8,515 bases of DNA from assembly GCA_016867055.1 (NCBI GenBank), contig VGKN01000048.1:1-8515 (forward strand), written 5' to 3'. Below the pieces are notes generated by a model that had not been told where the DNA came from, did no database searches, and saw only the letters and a program-made list of their open reading frames with translations. Below are positions 1 to 6,125 of the stretch, piece by piece (the first letter of the stretch is position 1; each line of letters starts with the position of its first letter). A program made the position numbers and the translations under genes. The DNA comes from Candidatus Omnitrophota bacterium. GTDB taxonomy: Bacteria; Omnitrophota; Koll11; VGKN01.

Positions 1-2
1 AA

Positions 3-167
3 ATTCGCTGTTGGGACAGCATTGATGCGCGGCAGGCGCGTCCGACACAATTGCCGTTTGCTACCTTGGAGAAATTGGCGAGTAGGATCGTTAGGGAAGT
101 GCCAGGTATTGTCAGCGTTACCTATAATATTACCACCAAGCCGCCTTCTACTATGGAGGCGATATAA
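3..167 (+). CDS. guaA: GMP synthase (glutamine-hydrolysing), C-terminal end, partial
   Basis: The frame starting at base 3 is open from the window edge to TAA at 165-167 and gives 54 residues. It matches the C-terminal dimerisation domain of GuaA. The stretch ASRIVREVPGIVSV, followed by TYNITTKPPSTMEAI, corresponds to the family's 'RI.NEVPGI..V.YD...KPPATIE' ending. GuaA converts XMP to GMP with glutamine and ATP, in cytosolic purine biosynthesis. The N-terminal amidotransferase and ATP-pyrophosphatase domains lie outside the window, so intactness cannot be judged. The ending is slightly unusual (MEAI instead of the common IEWE). This 165-base piece looks more GC-rich than the genes that follow. 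No terminator hairpin with a T-run follows it; repeats begin about 25 bases downstream. The assignment rests on motif recall, not a database search. Confidence 0.85.
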   Translation: MRCWDSIDARQARPTQLPFATLEKLASRIVREVPGIVSVTYNITTKPPSTMEAI

Positions 168-190
168 AATTTCTGGAGATAAAGGAAGAA

Positions 191-254
191 TTCCAGGGAC
201 ACAATACCCAATTGAATTCTATAATTGGATGTAGAAAATTAAGTATTGTGTCCC
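191..254. repeat. Inverted repeat gggacacaatac / gtattgtgtccc
   Basis: The segment gggacacaatacccaatt (196-213) is the reverse complement, at 16 of 18 positions, of aattaagtattgtgtccc (237-254). The inner 12 bases (196-207 and 243-254) are perfect. The 23 bases between could form a hairpin loop. From general experience, 'gtattgtgtcccc' motifs of this kind occur beside IS200-like/REP-associated transposase genes in many environmental bacteria. No transposase gene is present here, so the arms would be orphan ends. Confidence 0.6.
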
Positions 255-297
255 CAAATTTTCTTAGAAAATTAAGTATTGTGTCCCCAAATTTTCT
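232..297. repeat. Two perfect tandem 33-bp stem-loop units
   Basis: Bases 232-264 and 265-297 are identical 33-mers lying directly end to end. Each unit contains its own inverted repeat: AGAAAATT (233-240) and AATTTTCT (257-264) in the first copy, at the same offsets in the second. The 16-base loop carries gtattgtgtcccc. The array is therefore two tandem potential hairpins. Zero divergence between the copies suggests recent duplication by slippage or by a REP-type process. Confidence 0.85.
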
Positions 298-334
298 GTC
301 CCCAAATTTTCATACCCAAATTTTCCAAATTTTC
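255..334. repeat. Five copies of the 9-mer caaattttc
   Basis: The 9-mer caaattttc occurs at 255-263, 288-296, 303-311, 317-325 and 326-334. The first two lie inside the 33-bp units, the third follows a shortened 'gtcc', and the last two are directly adjacent. The pattern reads as a progressively shortened and decayed continuation of the 33-bp array. A further 'agtgtccct' at 356-364 may be a last remnant. The A/T-rich stretch up to 393 holds nothing else I can identify. Confidence 0.75.
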
Positions 335-393
335 CAAGGTCCAAATTAAATGGGAAGTGTCCCTATTTTTCATTTAGATAATTACTAAGTAAT

Positions 394-948
394 ATGGATT
401 TTGTTGTCGGCATAGATGTTGGTGGTTATAAAAAGGGTTTTCACGGAGCAATTCTGGATTTAAAGAATAATAGTTTCTCAGGATTATTTCACGAGATTGA
501 AGCAGAGGCGGTATTAGAGCAGCTCAAGGATATTCCTGGCGTATGTAGAGCAATTGCAATTGATTGCCCTCCAAAAGCATATATCAAGGGTCCCAAAACA
601 AGGTTGGCAGAGAGAGAATTAGTTCGGCTTGGTTACCGCGTACAGTTTGTATCAAGGAATGGAAAAGCGTCGGAATGGATGCTTAATGGTAGCAATCTTT
701 GGATATTATTGAAAAATTATATGTCAGATGTTGAAATTATTGAAACATTCCCCACTGCCTTAAGCGATAAACTGTCCGATATTGAAATTAACATTCCATT
801 GAAGTTACTCGCAGGTAAAGATAAACGCAAGTTTTATGGAGACTATATTGATGCGTGTTTATGTGCTATAGCAGCAAAGAAGTTTTTACAGGGAAAATCT
901 ACAGAAATAGGCAAGGGCGATGAGCTGGGGCCAATACATATTCTTTAG
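394..948 (+). CDS. DUF429 family protein (predicted RNase H-like fold)
   Basis: This 184-residue protein has the DUF429 layout. The glycine-rich start GIDVGGYKKGF (6-16) carries an acidic D8. It is followed by AIDCPP (55-60), the R/ER element 70-80 (R70, R74, R78), ETFPTA (117-122), the helix GDYIDACLCAIAAKKF (149-164), and a final GDELGPIHIL (175-184). The acidic residues D8, D57, E117 and D150/D153 are where an RNase H-like site would be expected. DUF429 members are called predicted nucleases in the literature, but their substrate is generally unknown and I assign none. The start ATG has only a weak purine stretch upstream (ctaagtaat). The gene sits between the 33-bp repeat cluster and a decayed copy of the same motif, so it may have travelled with them. 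It converges on the minus-strand gene with a 32-base gap. Confidence 0.82.
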   Translation: MDFVVGIDVGGYKKGFHGAILDLKNNSFSGLFHEIEAEAVLEQLKDIPGVCRAIAIDCPPKAYIKGPKTRLAERELVRLGYRVQFVSRNGKASEWMLNGSNLWILLKNYMSDVEIIETFPTALSDKLSDIEINIPLKLLAGKDKRKFYGDYIDACLCAIAAKKFLQGKSTEIGKGDELGPIHIL

Positions 949-950
949 CA

Positions 951-975
951 TAAAATAAGTATTATAATGTCCCGG
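951..975. repeat. Decayed copy of the gtattgtgtccc repeat
   Basis: The segment aaaataagtattataatgtccc (952-973, shown here as aaaataagtatt + ataatgtccc) resembles the core of the 33-bp units, aaaattaagtattgtgtccc, if short indels are allowed. It lies three bases after the stop of the DUF429 gene, so that gene is bracketed by related sequence on both sides. The match is imperfect and could be chance in A/T-rich DNA. Confidence 0.35.
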
Positions 976-980
976 AATCG

Positions 981-1595
981 CTAAAATCTATAACCCAAAC
1001 CTGCTGTTATTTCAAAGGTATTTAAAGACTCCTCAAACTGACTTAACAACCTATCAATATAACGATAACGCAAGTCGGCCCTTAGAATCACATCCTCGGT
1101 GGCGTAATACTTTAATCCTCCACCCATATTGAAAGTAAAGCCGTCGCTATCGGAAATAGATTCAATTTGGTCATTGACAGTTCCGCGAATGTTATTTTCT
1201 AAATCTGCGCTTGCAAAACCAATACCAGCGGTTGCATAAAAAACTGTTTTTGCTTCCGGGTTAAAATGATACACACCGTTTATATCAATCATATGCACAT
1301 TCAAATCAGAGGTATTAGGCGAATTTATAGCTTCGCTTATATGTATGGTATAGCGCCCCTCAATTCCCCAATTAACGCCTAAATTGTAAGTATAATCTAC
1401 TCCCCACGCTACTGAGTTATCCAGCTCTGGTGTGGAGCCTGATACAGGCGAGGATGTTAATTCATCGCCAAGAATTCCTCCTACATGAACGCCAAACTCA
1501 GATGTCCCAGCTTTAACTTCTGCAAATACAGGAATAGTTATAAATATTAATAAACTAGCTGTTAGCCATATTAGCCGCCATATTTTATTTTTCAT
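981..1595 (-). CDS. Small outer-membrane beta-barrel protein
   Basis: From ATG at 1595 this is 204 residues. The first ATG at 1604 would add MVG, but the Shine-Dalgarno-like AAAGGA lies almost against it and about 8 bases before the 1595 ATG, so I chose the latter. Residues 1-25 are a clear Sec signal peptide: MKNK, the hydrophobic run IWLTASLLIFITIP, and likely cleavage after VFA. The mature part alternates hydrophobic and polar residues, with Gly/Tyr-rich strands (WGVDYTYNLGVNWGIEGRYT 64-83, TVFYATAGIGFAS 117-129, FTFNMGGGLKYY 153-164, LRADLRYRYID 171-181). It ends FEITAGLGYRF, with the C-terminal Phe recognised by the BAM machinery. It resembles the 8-stranded OmpA-like/'outer membrane protein beta-barrel' group of about 200 residues and has no peptidoglycan-binding domain. 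The function (adhesin, small porin or structural protein) cannot be told. A strong-looking promoter lies upstream. Confidence 0.85.
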   Translation of the reverse strand: MKNKIWRLIWLTASLLIFITIPVFAEVKAGTSEFGVHVGGILGDELTSSPVSGSTPELDNSVAWGVDYTYNLGVNWGIEGRYTIHISEAINSPNTSDLNVHMIDINGVYHFNPEAKTVFYATAGIGFASADLENNIRGTVNDQIESISDSDGFTFNMGGGLKYYATEDVILRADLRYRYIDRLLSQFEESLNTFEITAGLGYRF

Positions 1596-1651
1596 ACCAA
1601 CCATCCTTTCTTTTATTACTTCCTGTTCATTTCTTAAAATAAGTTGTAAAT

Positions 1652-1680
1652 ATCATAACTGACACAGGGAGAATTGTAAA
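1652..1680 (-). promoter_or_regulatory. Sigma70-type promoter of the beta-barrel gene
   Basis: On the minus strand, TTTACA (1680-1675) is followed after exactly 17 bases by TATGAT (1657-1652). Each hexamer differs from the consensus (TTGACA, TATAAT) at a single position. Transcription would begin near 1645, giving a leader of about 50 bases to ATG 1595 with AAAGGA in front of it. Orientation and position fit the gene well. Confidence 0.65.
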
Positions 1681-1725
1681 CAAAAAATTTTTTTAAAAAG
1701 AAAGGCCCCATATTATTATTTTGCT

Positions 1726-1754
1726 TTGACCAAAAGTATTTTTCATGATATTAT
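1726..1754 (+). promoter_or_regulatory. Candidate sigma70-type promoter for the CBM9-like gene
   Basis: TTGACC (1726-1731) and TATTAT (1749-1754) are separated by 17 bases, giving one mismatch in each hexamer. The predicted transcription start is near 1761, directly before the GTG at 1762. The element overlaps the upstream TTG (1726) that would otherwise be the longest start of the gene, which speaks against that TTG. A/T-rich DNA can produce such matches by chance. Confidence 0.45.
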
Positions 1755-1761
1755 TTGCCTC

Positions 1762-2922
1762 GTGTATAAGATAAAAAGTGTCAAAAATAAAATACTTTTG
1801 GTTATTTTTTTCGTCCCGATAACAGTTTATCATACTGCTTATGCGCATCTTTGCGATAATGTCTTCCGCCAGAAAGATAAACTTATCGTAAAGCCTGAAA
1901 CCTACAACATTACAGTGAAGGATAAAGCCACGTTTAAGATTTTTCTGCAGAACAATATGGACAGGGGGATTGCGGAGATAAGCCTTATTGCGGAAAGCCC
2001 TGCCTTTGATTTTGAAATAAACCCTAAAAAGATGCCACTTCCAAAAGACCAGAGGGCTTTCTTTCAGGTTAGTATGACGCCAAAATCAACAACAAGAACA
2101 GGTAATTACACGATTAACTTCCGGCTTGTAGGAGGAGGCAAGCAGTTTAAGAGTTTTAATCTGAGCATGGGTAAAGAGGCCGTGACGCAGAAAGCCGATG
2201 TAGAAACAGAAAGCGACGAAAAAAAGGTTAAAGAGACAGAAACAACAAAACCAAAGAAATATAAATCAGAGATAAGGCTTATTACGCCAGAGTCAGAGAT
2301 AGATAAACAAGAACCTCAAACAGAATTAACCGAACCCAGAGAAGAAGAAACAAAAACCCAAAAAATCAAATTCTTTCCTCCAGCACCTGTTATGGACGGC
2401 GCCTTGGATGATGAGCTCTGGAAGACCGCAAAGGTGCTTTCCAATTTTTCCTCTCCCCAAAAAGGCACGGCTTGGCATGAGACCATAATCCTTGTTTCTT
2501 GCGATACGGCACATATGTATCTTGGAATCTACTGCGAGACAGATAAAAGTCAAGACTTACCACGTGATGATACAATAGAGATAAAACTTGCGCGCAACAA
2601 GGAAGGTTGTCCTTATAGCGCTTTTCTGATTCCTGTTTCAGGCACACCCTCCTTTAAGAATGTTTCAACCGAAGGGACTGAGGTGCATCTAGAATCAAAA
2701 GACATAAAATATTGTGTTGTGGATAACGGCGAATTCTGGTCTGCTGAATTGGAGGTGCCGTTTTTTGTGCTTGGTTTTGAGTCAAGGGCTTACCAAGGAT
2801 ACTGGTATATGAGGATTACAAGGAATAAATCAGGCAGAGAGCCCCAGATGAGTTTTTGGGCGCAAGATGAATCCGGCTATAATGATGAAAAGGGATTTGG
2901 AAAGGTACTAATTAACCCATAA
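1762..2922 (+). CDS. Exported Ig-like plus CBM9/DOMON-like domain protein
   Basis: I chose GTG 1762 (386 residues). The frame opens 12 codons earlier at TTG 1726, but that codon overlaps a promoter-like element and the extra residues spoil the signal peptide. Neither start has a good ribosome site. Residues 1-28 form a Sec signal (KIKSVKNK, then ILLVIFFVPITVY, cleavage after AYA). Residues about 38-137 look like an Ig-like/NEW3-type beta-sandwich (IVKPETYNITVKDKATFKIFL; TGNYTINFRL). Residues 138-200 are a Lys/Glu/Thr-rich linker. Residues 201-386 match CBM9-like/DOMON proteins: MDGALDDELWKTA (211-223), MYLGIYC, DDTIEIKL (269-276), WSAELEVPF (326-334), and MRITRNKSG with SFWAQDESG near the end. 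Such domains bind sugars or heme, or dock in surface complexes. No catalytic domain is present, so I infer a binding or scaffolding role in the periplasm or at the surface. It is transcribed divergently from the beta-barrel gene. Confidence 0.78.
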   Translation: MYKIKSVKNKILLVIFFVPITVYHTAYAHLCDNVFRQKDKLIVKPETYNITVKDKATFKIFLQNNMDRGIAEISLIAESPAFDFEINPKKMPLPKDQRAFFQVSMTPKSTTRTGNYTINFRLVGGGKQFKSFNLSMGKEAVTQKADVETESDEKKVKETETTKPKKYKSEIRLITPESEIDKQEPQTELTEPREEETKTQKIKFFPPAPVMDGALDDELWKTAKVLSNFSSPQKGTAWHETIILVSCDTAHMYLGIYCETDKSQDLPRDDTIEIKLARNKEGCPYSAFLIPVSGTPSFKNVSTEGTEVHLESKDIKYCVVDNGEFWSAELEVPFFVLGFESRAYQGYWYMRITRNKSGREPQMSFWAQDESGYNDEKGFGKVLINP

Positions 2923-2955
2923 GCCTAGTTAGAGATTTTACCCATTCGCCAGAAA

Positions 2956-3015
2956 GCCACGTCTGTACCTCGACAGGCTCGGTATGGTGAGCGAATTCGA
3001 ACCATAAAGGCGTGG
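2956..3015. repeat. 60-bp palindromic intergenic repeat, copy 1
   Basis: This unit runs from gccacg to cgtgg. It shares 51 of 60 positions with the copy at 3069-3128, without gaps. Its ends are complementary (CCACG with CGTGG) and it contains an inner inverted pair, ATGGT (2984-2988) and ACCAT (3000-3004). The inner 'ctcgacaggctcgg...gagcgaattcgaaccat' belongs to a type of intergenic repeat familiar from many environmental bacterial genomes; that recognition is from memory. Confidence 0.8.
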
Positions 3016-3068
3016 ATGAATAGTATCTGGCTCAGGGTTCAGCTTTTTGGGACCCTGTAGAAAAAGAG

Positions 3069-3128
3069 GCCACGGCTGTCCCTCGTTAAGCTCGGGATGG
3101 TGAGCGAAGTCGAACCATAACGCCGTGG
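3069..3128. repeat. 60-bp palindromic intergenic repeat, copy 2
   Basis: This unit is in the same orientation as copy 1, 53 bases downstream of its end. Here the terminal arms are a perfect 7-bp pair: CCACGGC (3070-3076) and GCCGTGG (3122-3128). Of the nine differences from copy 1, those at the arms (T to G on one side, A/G to C on the other) make the stem better paired, as expected if the fold matters. The unit may stabilise or attenuate transcripts entering the operon behind it. Confidence 0.8.
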
Positions 3129-3228
3129 AGCTTCACAGTTTCTGATGTTTAAAGTTGGGATAATGTTAAGTTACATTAGCGTTATACGGTAATAAACTCA
3201 CGTATTTAGGGCTGTTCTCTAACGAGGC

Positions 3229-3234
3229 AAGGAG
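3229..3234 (+). promoter_or_regulatory. Ribosome binding site AAGGAG deciding a TTG start
   Basis: AAGGAG ends six bases before TTG 3241. This strong site at ideal spacing, together with the signal peptide that begins at that codon, settles the unusual TTG start. Confidence 0.8.
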
Positions 3235-3240
3235 AATTTT

Positions 3241-3798
3241 TTGGCACAAAGGGGTCTTATATTTTTTTGTACGGTATCATTTTTTTTATTCAGTGCCATT
3301 TGCTATGTCTATGCGGCGCAGGAAGCCCCTGTAAGTTTAGATTACCCGTCTTTTGAGGGGGATTTTTATGCCTCAGGTAAGGTTTTCTTTCCGCCTTCAA
3401 GCGTCAAATCAGAGCGAAATATAATAGTTGGACTTACAGATACCTCTTCAGAGATACCGTCAAAAATCACTATCCTTTCAAAATGGCCGAATGGTTCTAT
3501 CCAGAGTGCAAATATAATATTTGCCGCCAATTCAGCTTCTAAAAAAAAATATGTAGTTATTTTCGGAGAGGATGTTTTAAGGAAGAAAAGTTTTACCCAG
3601 CCAGCAGTGCTTCCCACTGTATCATTTTCTACTGCAGGAGCTCCTAAGACTGTTGAGGAAATAGATTTAAATGTGGGGCAGATTAATGTAAGGGTGGATA
3701 AAAGCCCGGATTTATTTTATTATTGGCATATTGTGCCTGTTATGATTCTTATCGGCATTGCATACTACCGTAGCCAGAGGCTAAATAAAGACAGATGA
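3241..3798 (+). CDS. Exported, C-terminally anchored protein with RIFT-barrel-like domain
   Basis: This 185-residue protein starts at TTG behind a strong AAGGAG. Residues 1-25 are a Sec signal peptide (hydrophobic LIFFCTVSFFLFSAI, cleavage likely after YVYA). Residues 157-175 form a single membrane helix (LFYYWHIVPVMILIGIAYY) followed by a basic tail, so the middle should face the periplasm. That middle is beta-rich, and its stretch IPSKITILSKWPNGSIQSANIIFAA (72-96 region) with YVVIFG resembles the N-terminal RIFT-barrel of PcRGLX/YetA-type proteins, where 'WP.GS..' is conserved. None of the catalytic parts of those lyases are present. No cysteines remain in the mature domain, so it binds no Fe-S cluster or c-type heme itself. 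The stop overlaps the next gene's start (ATGA), implying translational coupling and a joint role with the polyferredoxin. The precise function is unknown. Confidence 0.75.
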   Translation: MAQRGLIFFCTVSFFLFSAICYVYAAQEAPVSLDYPSFEGDFYASGKVFFPPSSVKSERNIIVGLTDTSSEIPSKITILSKWPNGSIQSANIIFAANSASKKKYVVIFGEDVLRKKSFTQPAVLPTVSFSTAGAPKTVEEIDLNVGQINVRVDKSPDLFYYWHIVPVMILIGIAYYRSQRLNKDR

Positions 3799-4844
3799 GA
3801 TTTAGAAGGATATCCATTGTAAGGAGAATTGCCCAGGTAATATTTCTTATCCTCATTATTTACGGAGGATATCTCTTTAAGGCAAATATTGAAACTGTCA
3901 AATCTGATGTATCGCAGGCTAAACCCAAAACTTTTTTTCCTGTCCTTAAGGCACCAAAGGGTAGTCTGTCAGCCGGGCAGTTTAAAAAGGGGGATATACT
4001 CTGGCCCTCAGGCGATACCCCAGTTTTTGAGAATTTTCCACCAAGCCTTATATGCAGGTTTAATCCGAAGGGTGGTATGTTTAAGGCGTGCATTGTCCAT
4101 CTGGTATCAGAGAACCTTACTTGGCGCACCAATATAAAGTACCTGTTACCGCATATTAGCCTTTTTATATTGCTTTGTTTTTTGCTGGGCAGGATGTGGT
4201 GCGGCTGGGTATGTCCCATAGGAAGCATGGGTGATTTTTTGTCATGGGTCAGGCGAAAGATGGACGTGCCTGTCAAAAGGTTTTCTGCCCTGATGCACAA
4301 TATTCTGCGTAGTTCATCTTACGGCCTGATGGCTAGCACCTTTTTTATATCGGGATTTATAGGGATACCGAATTTTACCCGCTTTCAATGCTATTGGTTT
4401 TTACCTTATTGTCAGGTATGCCCTGCGAGGCTATTATGCCCCTTGTTCGGATTTATAAGCCCCACCTGGAAGGATTTTTCTACTGCGGTCTCCACAATGT
4501 TCAGTATCCTTGCCTGGTTATCTTTAGGAGTTTTTATAGTGGCGTTTTACTGGGGAAGAAGGCTGTGGTGTTATCTGTGCCCGATTGGGCTTATGAATTC
4601 GTGGTTTAACAAGGGCGCAGGACTTGAATTAAAAAAAGTTGCACTTAAATGCAATAAGTGCGGCTCCTGTAGTGATGCTTGCCCTATGGGGCTTTCTGAA
4701 ATGTACGAGGCGGATAAAGACACAATTTACAATAATGAATACTGCATTATGTGTATACGCTGTGTGGATATATGCCCGAGGGATAACTGCCTGTCAGTTA
4801 ATTTTTTCGGTAAGAGAATAATTGCCTCAAAGTATCAAAAGTAA
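3795..4844 (+). CDS. NapH/CcoG-type membrane polyferredoxin
   Basis: This 349-residue integral membrane protein begins inside the stop of the previous gene (ATGA, 3795-3798). TM1 is at 11-28. A roughly 85-residue loop with C87 and C99 follows, then further hydrophobic segments near 116-133, 173-192 and 232-253. It carries the family's paired motifs WCGWVCP (C136, C140) and WCYLCP (C259, C262), plus an extra cysteine cluster at C199, C206, C209 and C215. The C-terminus has two ferredoxin motifs: C286-C289-C292-C296P and C317-C320-C323-C327P. Relatives include NapH, NosR, CcoG and RdxA, which pass electrons between quinol and Fe-S or redox partners. Topology suggests both [4Fe-4S] clusters are cytoplasmic. 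With an ATP-dependent reductase next in the operon, I infer that it feeds electrons to that system. It is not napH itself, since no Nap genes are nearby. Confidence 0.87.
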   Translation: MRFRRISIVRRIAQVIFLILIIYGGYLFKANIETVKSDVSQAKPKTFFPVLKAPKGSLSAGQFKKGDILWPSGDTPVFENFPPSLICRFNPKGGMFKACIVHLVSENLTWRTNIKYLLPHISLFILLCFLLGRMWCGWVCPIGSMGDFLSWVRRKMDVPVKRFSALMHNILRSSSYGLMASTFFISGFIGIPNFTRFQCYWFLPYCQVCPARLLCPLFGFISPTWKDFSTAVSTMFSILAWLSLGVFIVAFYWGRRLWCYLCPIGLMNSWFNKGAGLELKKVALKCNKCGSCSDACPMGLSEMYEADKDTIYNNEYCIMCIRCVDICPRDNCLSVNFFGKRIIASKYQK

Positions 4845-4855
4845 AGAACCCGATT

Positions 4856-6118
4856 ATGCCGATTAGAAAAGACCAATTAATGAAAGAGGTATATTTAAAG
4901 GCGATAAGAACTAATTTAATGCACTTAGATATGCCCCGTATTTCTGATATGGCTGAGGAAGTAAAGAAATATATGGAACACTCACCCTTAAAAAATTCTC
5001 ACTTCTTTTACGAGATTATTCTTAACAGCAATCACCGCCACAGTAAAAAGGGTTTTAAAAAGCCTGTTGTCGGGTATTTCTGTAATCTTATTCCTGAAGA
5101 GATTATTTATGCCGCAGGCTGCCTTCCTGTGCGGCTGTGCAGCCAGAACGATACTTACGCAAAGATAGGAGAGGAATTTTTTCCTGCGGATATGTGCCCT
5201 GTAATAAAATCGGCGTGTGGGGCTATTTCCACCAGGCACTATGAAAATATAGATTTTGTGATTGTGCCTGCTGCCTGTGACGGAAAGACGAAGTTAGCAG
5301 AGATGCTGGTGCCTTTTAAAGAGATTTATTTTCTGGATTTGCCTAAGGACAGCGATTATTTAAAAAGCGCAGGAATCTGGACAGGGGAATATGCCAAATT
5401 TCTTGGGTTTATCAAAAACAGGTATGATAGAAGAATAACCCGAAAAGACCTTATAGATGCCTGCACCCTTACAAACAGAAGGACGAATATATTTAGAGAG
5501 ATTTATGAGTTCAGGGCGCTTCATCCGGGCATTATAAACGCCTTTGATTATTTTACAATGACCAGCACCTCTTTTATTTCTGATGCAGGCTTCTGGAGCG
5601 AACATTCCGAAAAACTGTATGATGAGGCAAAAAAACTATCAAGTCATAACCACAGTGATTTTAAAGGAAAAAGGATTCTTTTAAGCGGCTCTTCAATTAT
5701 ATTCCCAAATTACAAAGTCCTTGATGTACTTGATGAACTGGGATGTGATATAGGGGGAGATACCCAGTGCTCGGCCTATGGTAGGTTATACGACCCGGTT
5801 GAGATAGACGAGGAAACAGAGGAAGGCATTTTAAGAGCCCTTTCGCTGAAATATGTCGCCGCAAGTATGTGTCCGTGTTTCTTAGGGATAGATAAATTCA
5901 TCGACCGAATTTTGGACTTGATAGAGACATATAAATTTGATGGGGTTATCTATAATAACCTAAGACTCTGTCAGGTGTTTGAGATACAAGGTTCTTTATT
6001 AAAACACGTGCTGAGGGAAAAGGAAATACCCTTTCTTTTTATAAAGACGGATTTGGGTAAAGAAGACACAGGTCAGCTAAAGACAAGGATAGAGGCCTTT
6101 CTTGAAATCTTAAAATAA
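4856..6118 (+). CDS. 2-hydroxyacyl-CoA dehydratase family protein, double-cubane-like reductase
   Basis: This 420-residue protein belongs to the HgdB/BcrB/BcrC family. Family landmarks are GYFCNLIPEEIIYAAGCLPVRL (73-94 region), DMCPVIKSACG (112-122), VPAACDGKTK (137-146), and the C-terminal KFDGVIYNNLRLCQ (360-373) with DTGQLKTRIEAFLEIL (404-419). Twelve cysteines are present; C76, C114, C141, C339, C341 and C372 fall at or near places where the family binds clusters. True dehydratases and benzoyl-CoA reductases have two catalytic subunits encoded side by side. Here there is one, directly followed by the activator, as in the YjiM/YjiL group, whose studied member carries an [Fe8S9] double cubane and reduces small molecules such as acetylene. 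I therefore favour a double-cubane-type protein, but the substrate is unknown. It starts 11 bases after the polyferredoxin stop with only a weak ribosome site; an in-frame ATG at 4880 is possible. Confidence 0.83.
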   Translation: MPIRKDQLMKEVYLKAIRTNLMHLDMPRISDMAEEVKKYMEHSPLKNSHFFYEIILNSNHRHSKKGFKKPVVGYFCNLIPEEIIYAAGCLPVRLCSQNDTYAKIGEEFFPADMCPVIKSACGAISTRHYENIDFVIVPAACDGKTKLAEMLVPFKEIYFLDLPKDSDYLKSAGIWTGEYAKFLGFIKNRYDRRITRKDLIDACTLTNRRTNIFREIYEFRALHPGIINAFDYFTMTSTSFISDAGFWSEHSEKLYDEAKKLSSHNHSDFKGKRILLSGSSIIFPNYKVLDVLDELGCDIGGDTQCSAYGRLYDPVEIDEETEEGILRALSLKYVAASMCPCFLGIDKFIDRILDLIETYKFDGVIYNNLRLCQVFEIQGSLLKHVLREKEIPFLFIKTDLGKEDTGQLKTRIEAFLEILK

Positions 6119-6125
6119 AACGCTT

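Larger units (their letters stand above)
2923..3240. other. Non-coding stretch with two palindromic repeats
   Basis: No frame in this 318-base gap looks coding. It holds two 60-bp repeat units (listed separately). Between them is an 8-bp hairpin with one G-U pair (3033-3040 with 3050-3057) whose T-run is in the loop, so it is not a normal terminator. Near the next gene, ATTAGCG (3175-3181) and CGGTAAT (3187-3193) form a 6-of-7 inverted repeat around TTATA, a possible but unsupported operator. I see no convincing -35/-10 pair for the downstream operon. Confidence 0.6.

Noticed and set aside
22..234. Open frame of 70 codons at the window start
   Set aside because: It overlaps the guaA end in another frame, is rich in Arg/Trp/Leu without any domain pattern, and runs into the repeat cluster.
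232..334. Possible small CRISPR array
   Set aside because: The 33-bp units are directly adjacent with no spacers, and the later 9-mers have irregular distances of 0 to 6 bases; this is a tandem repeat, not a CRISPR.
2326..2647. Minus-strand open frames inside the CBM9-like gene
   Set aside because: They lack domain features, overlap each other, and lie opposite a frame with clear family motifs.
3033..3057. Hairpin between the 60-bp repeats as a terminator
   Set aside because: The stem is real on paper, but the T-run lies in the loop and none follows the stem.
3860..4300. 146-codon minus-strand frame opposite the polyferredoxin gene
   Set aside because: The plus-strand protein has strong cysteine motifs and membrane helices; the antisense product shows none.
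3795..4844. Assignment as NapH of a periplasmic nitrate reductase or NosR of nitrous oxide reduction
   Set aside because: No nap or nos partner genes are present, and the protein lacks the large periplasmic FMN domain of NosR; only the broader family is supported.
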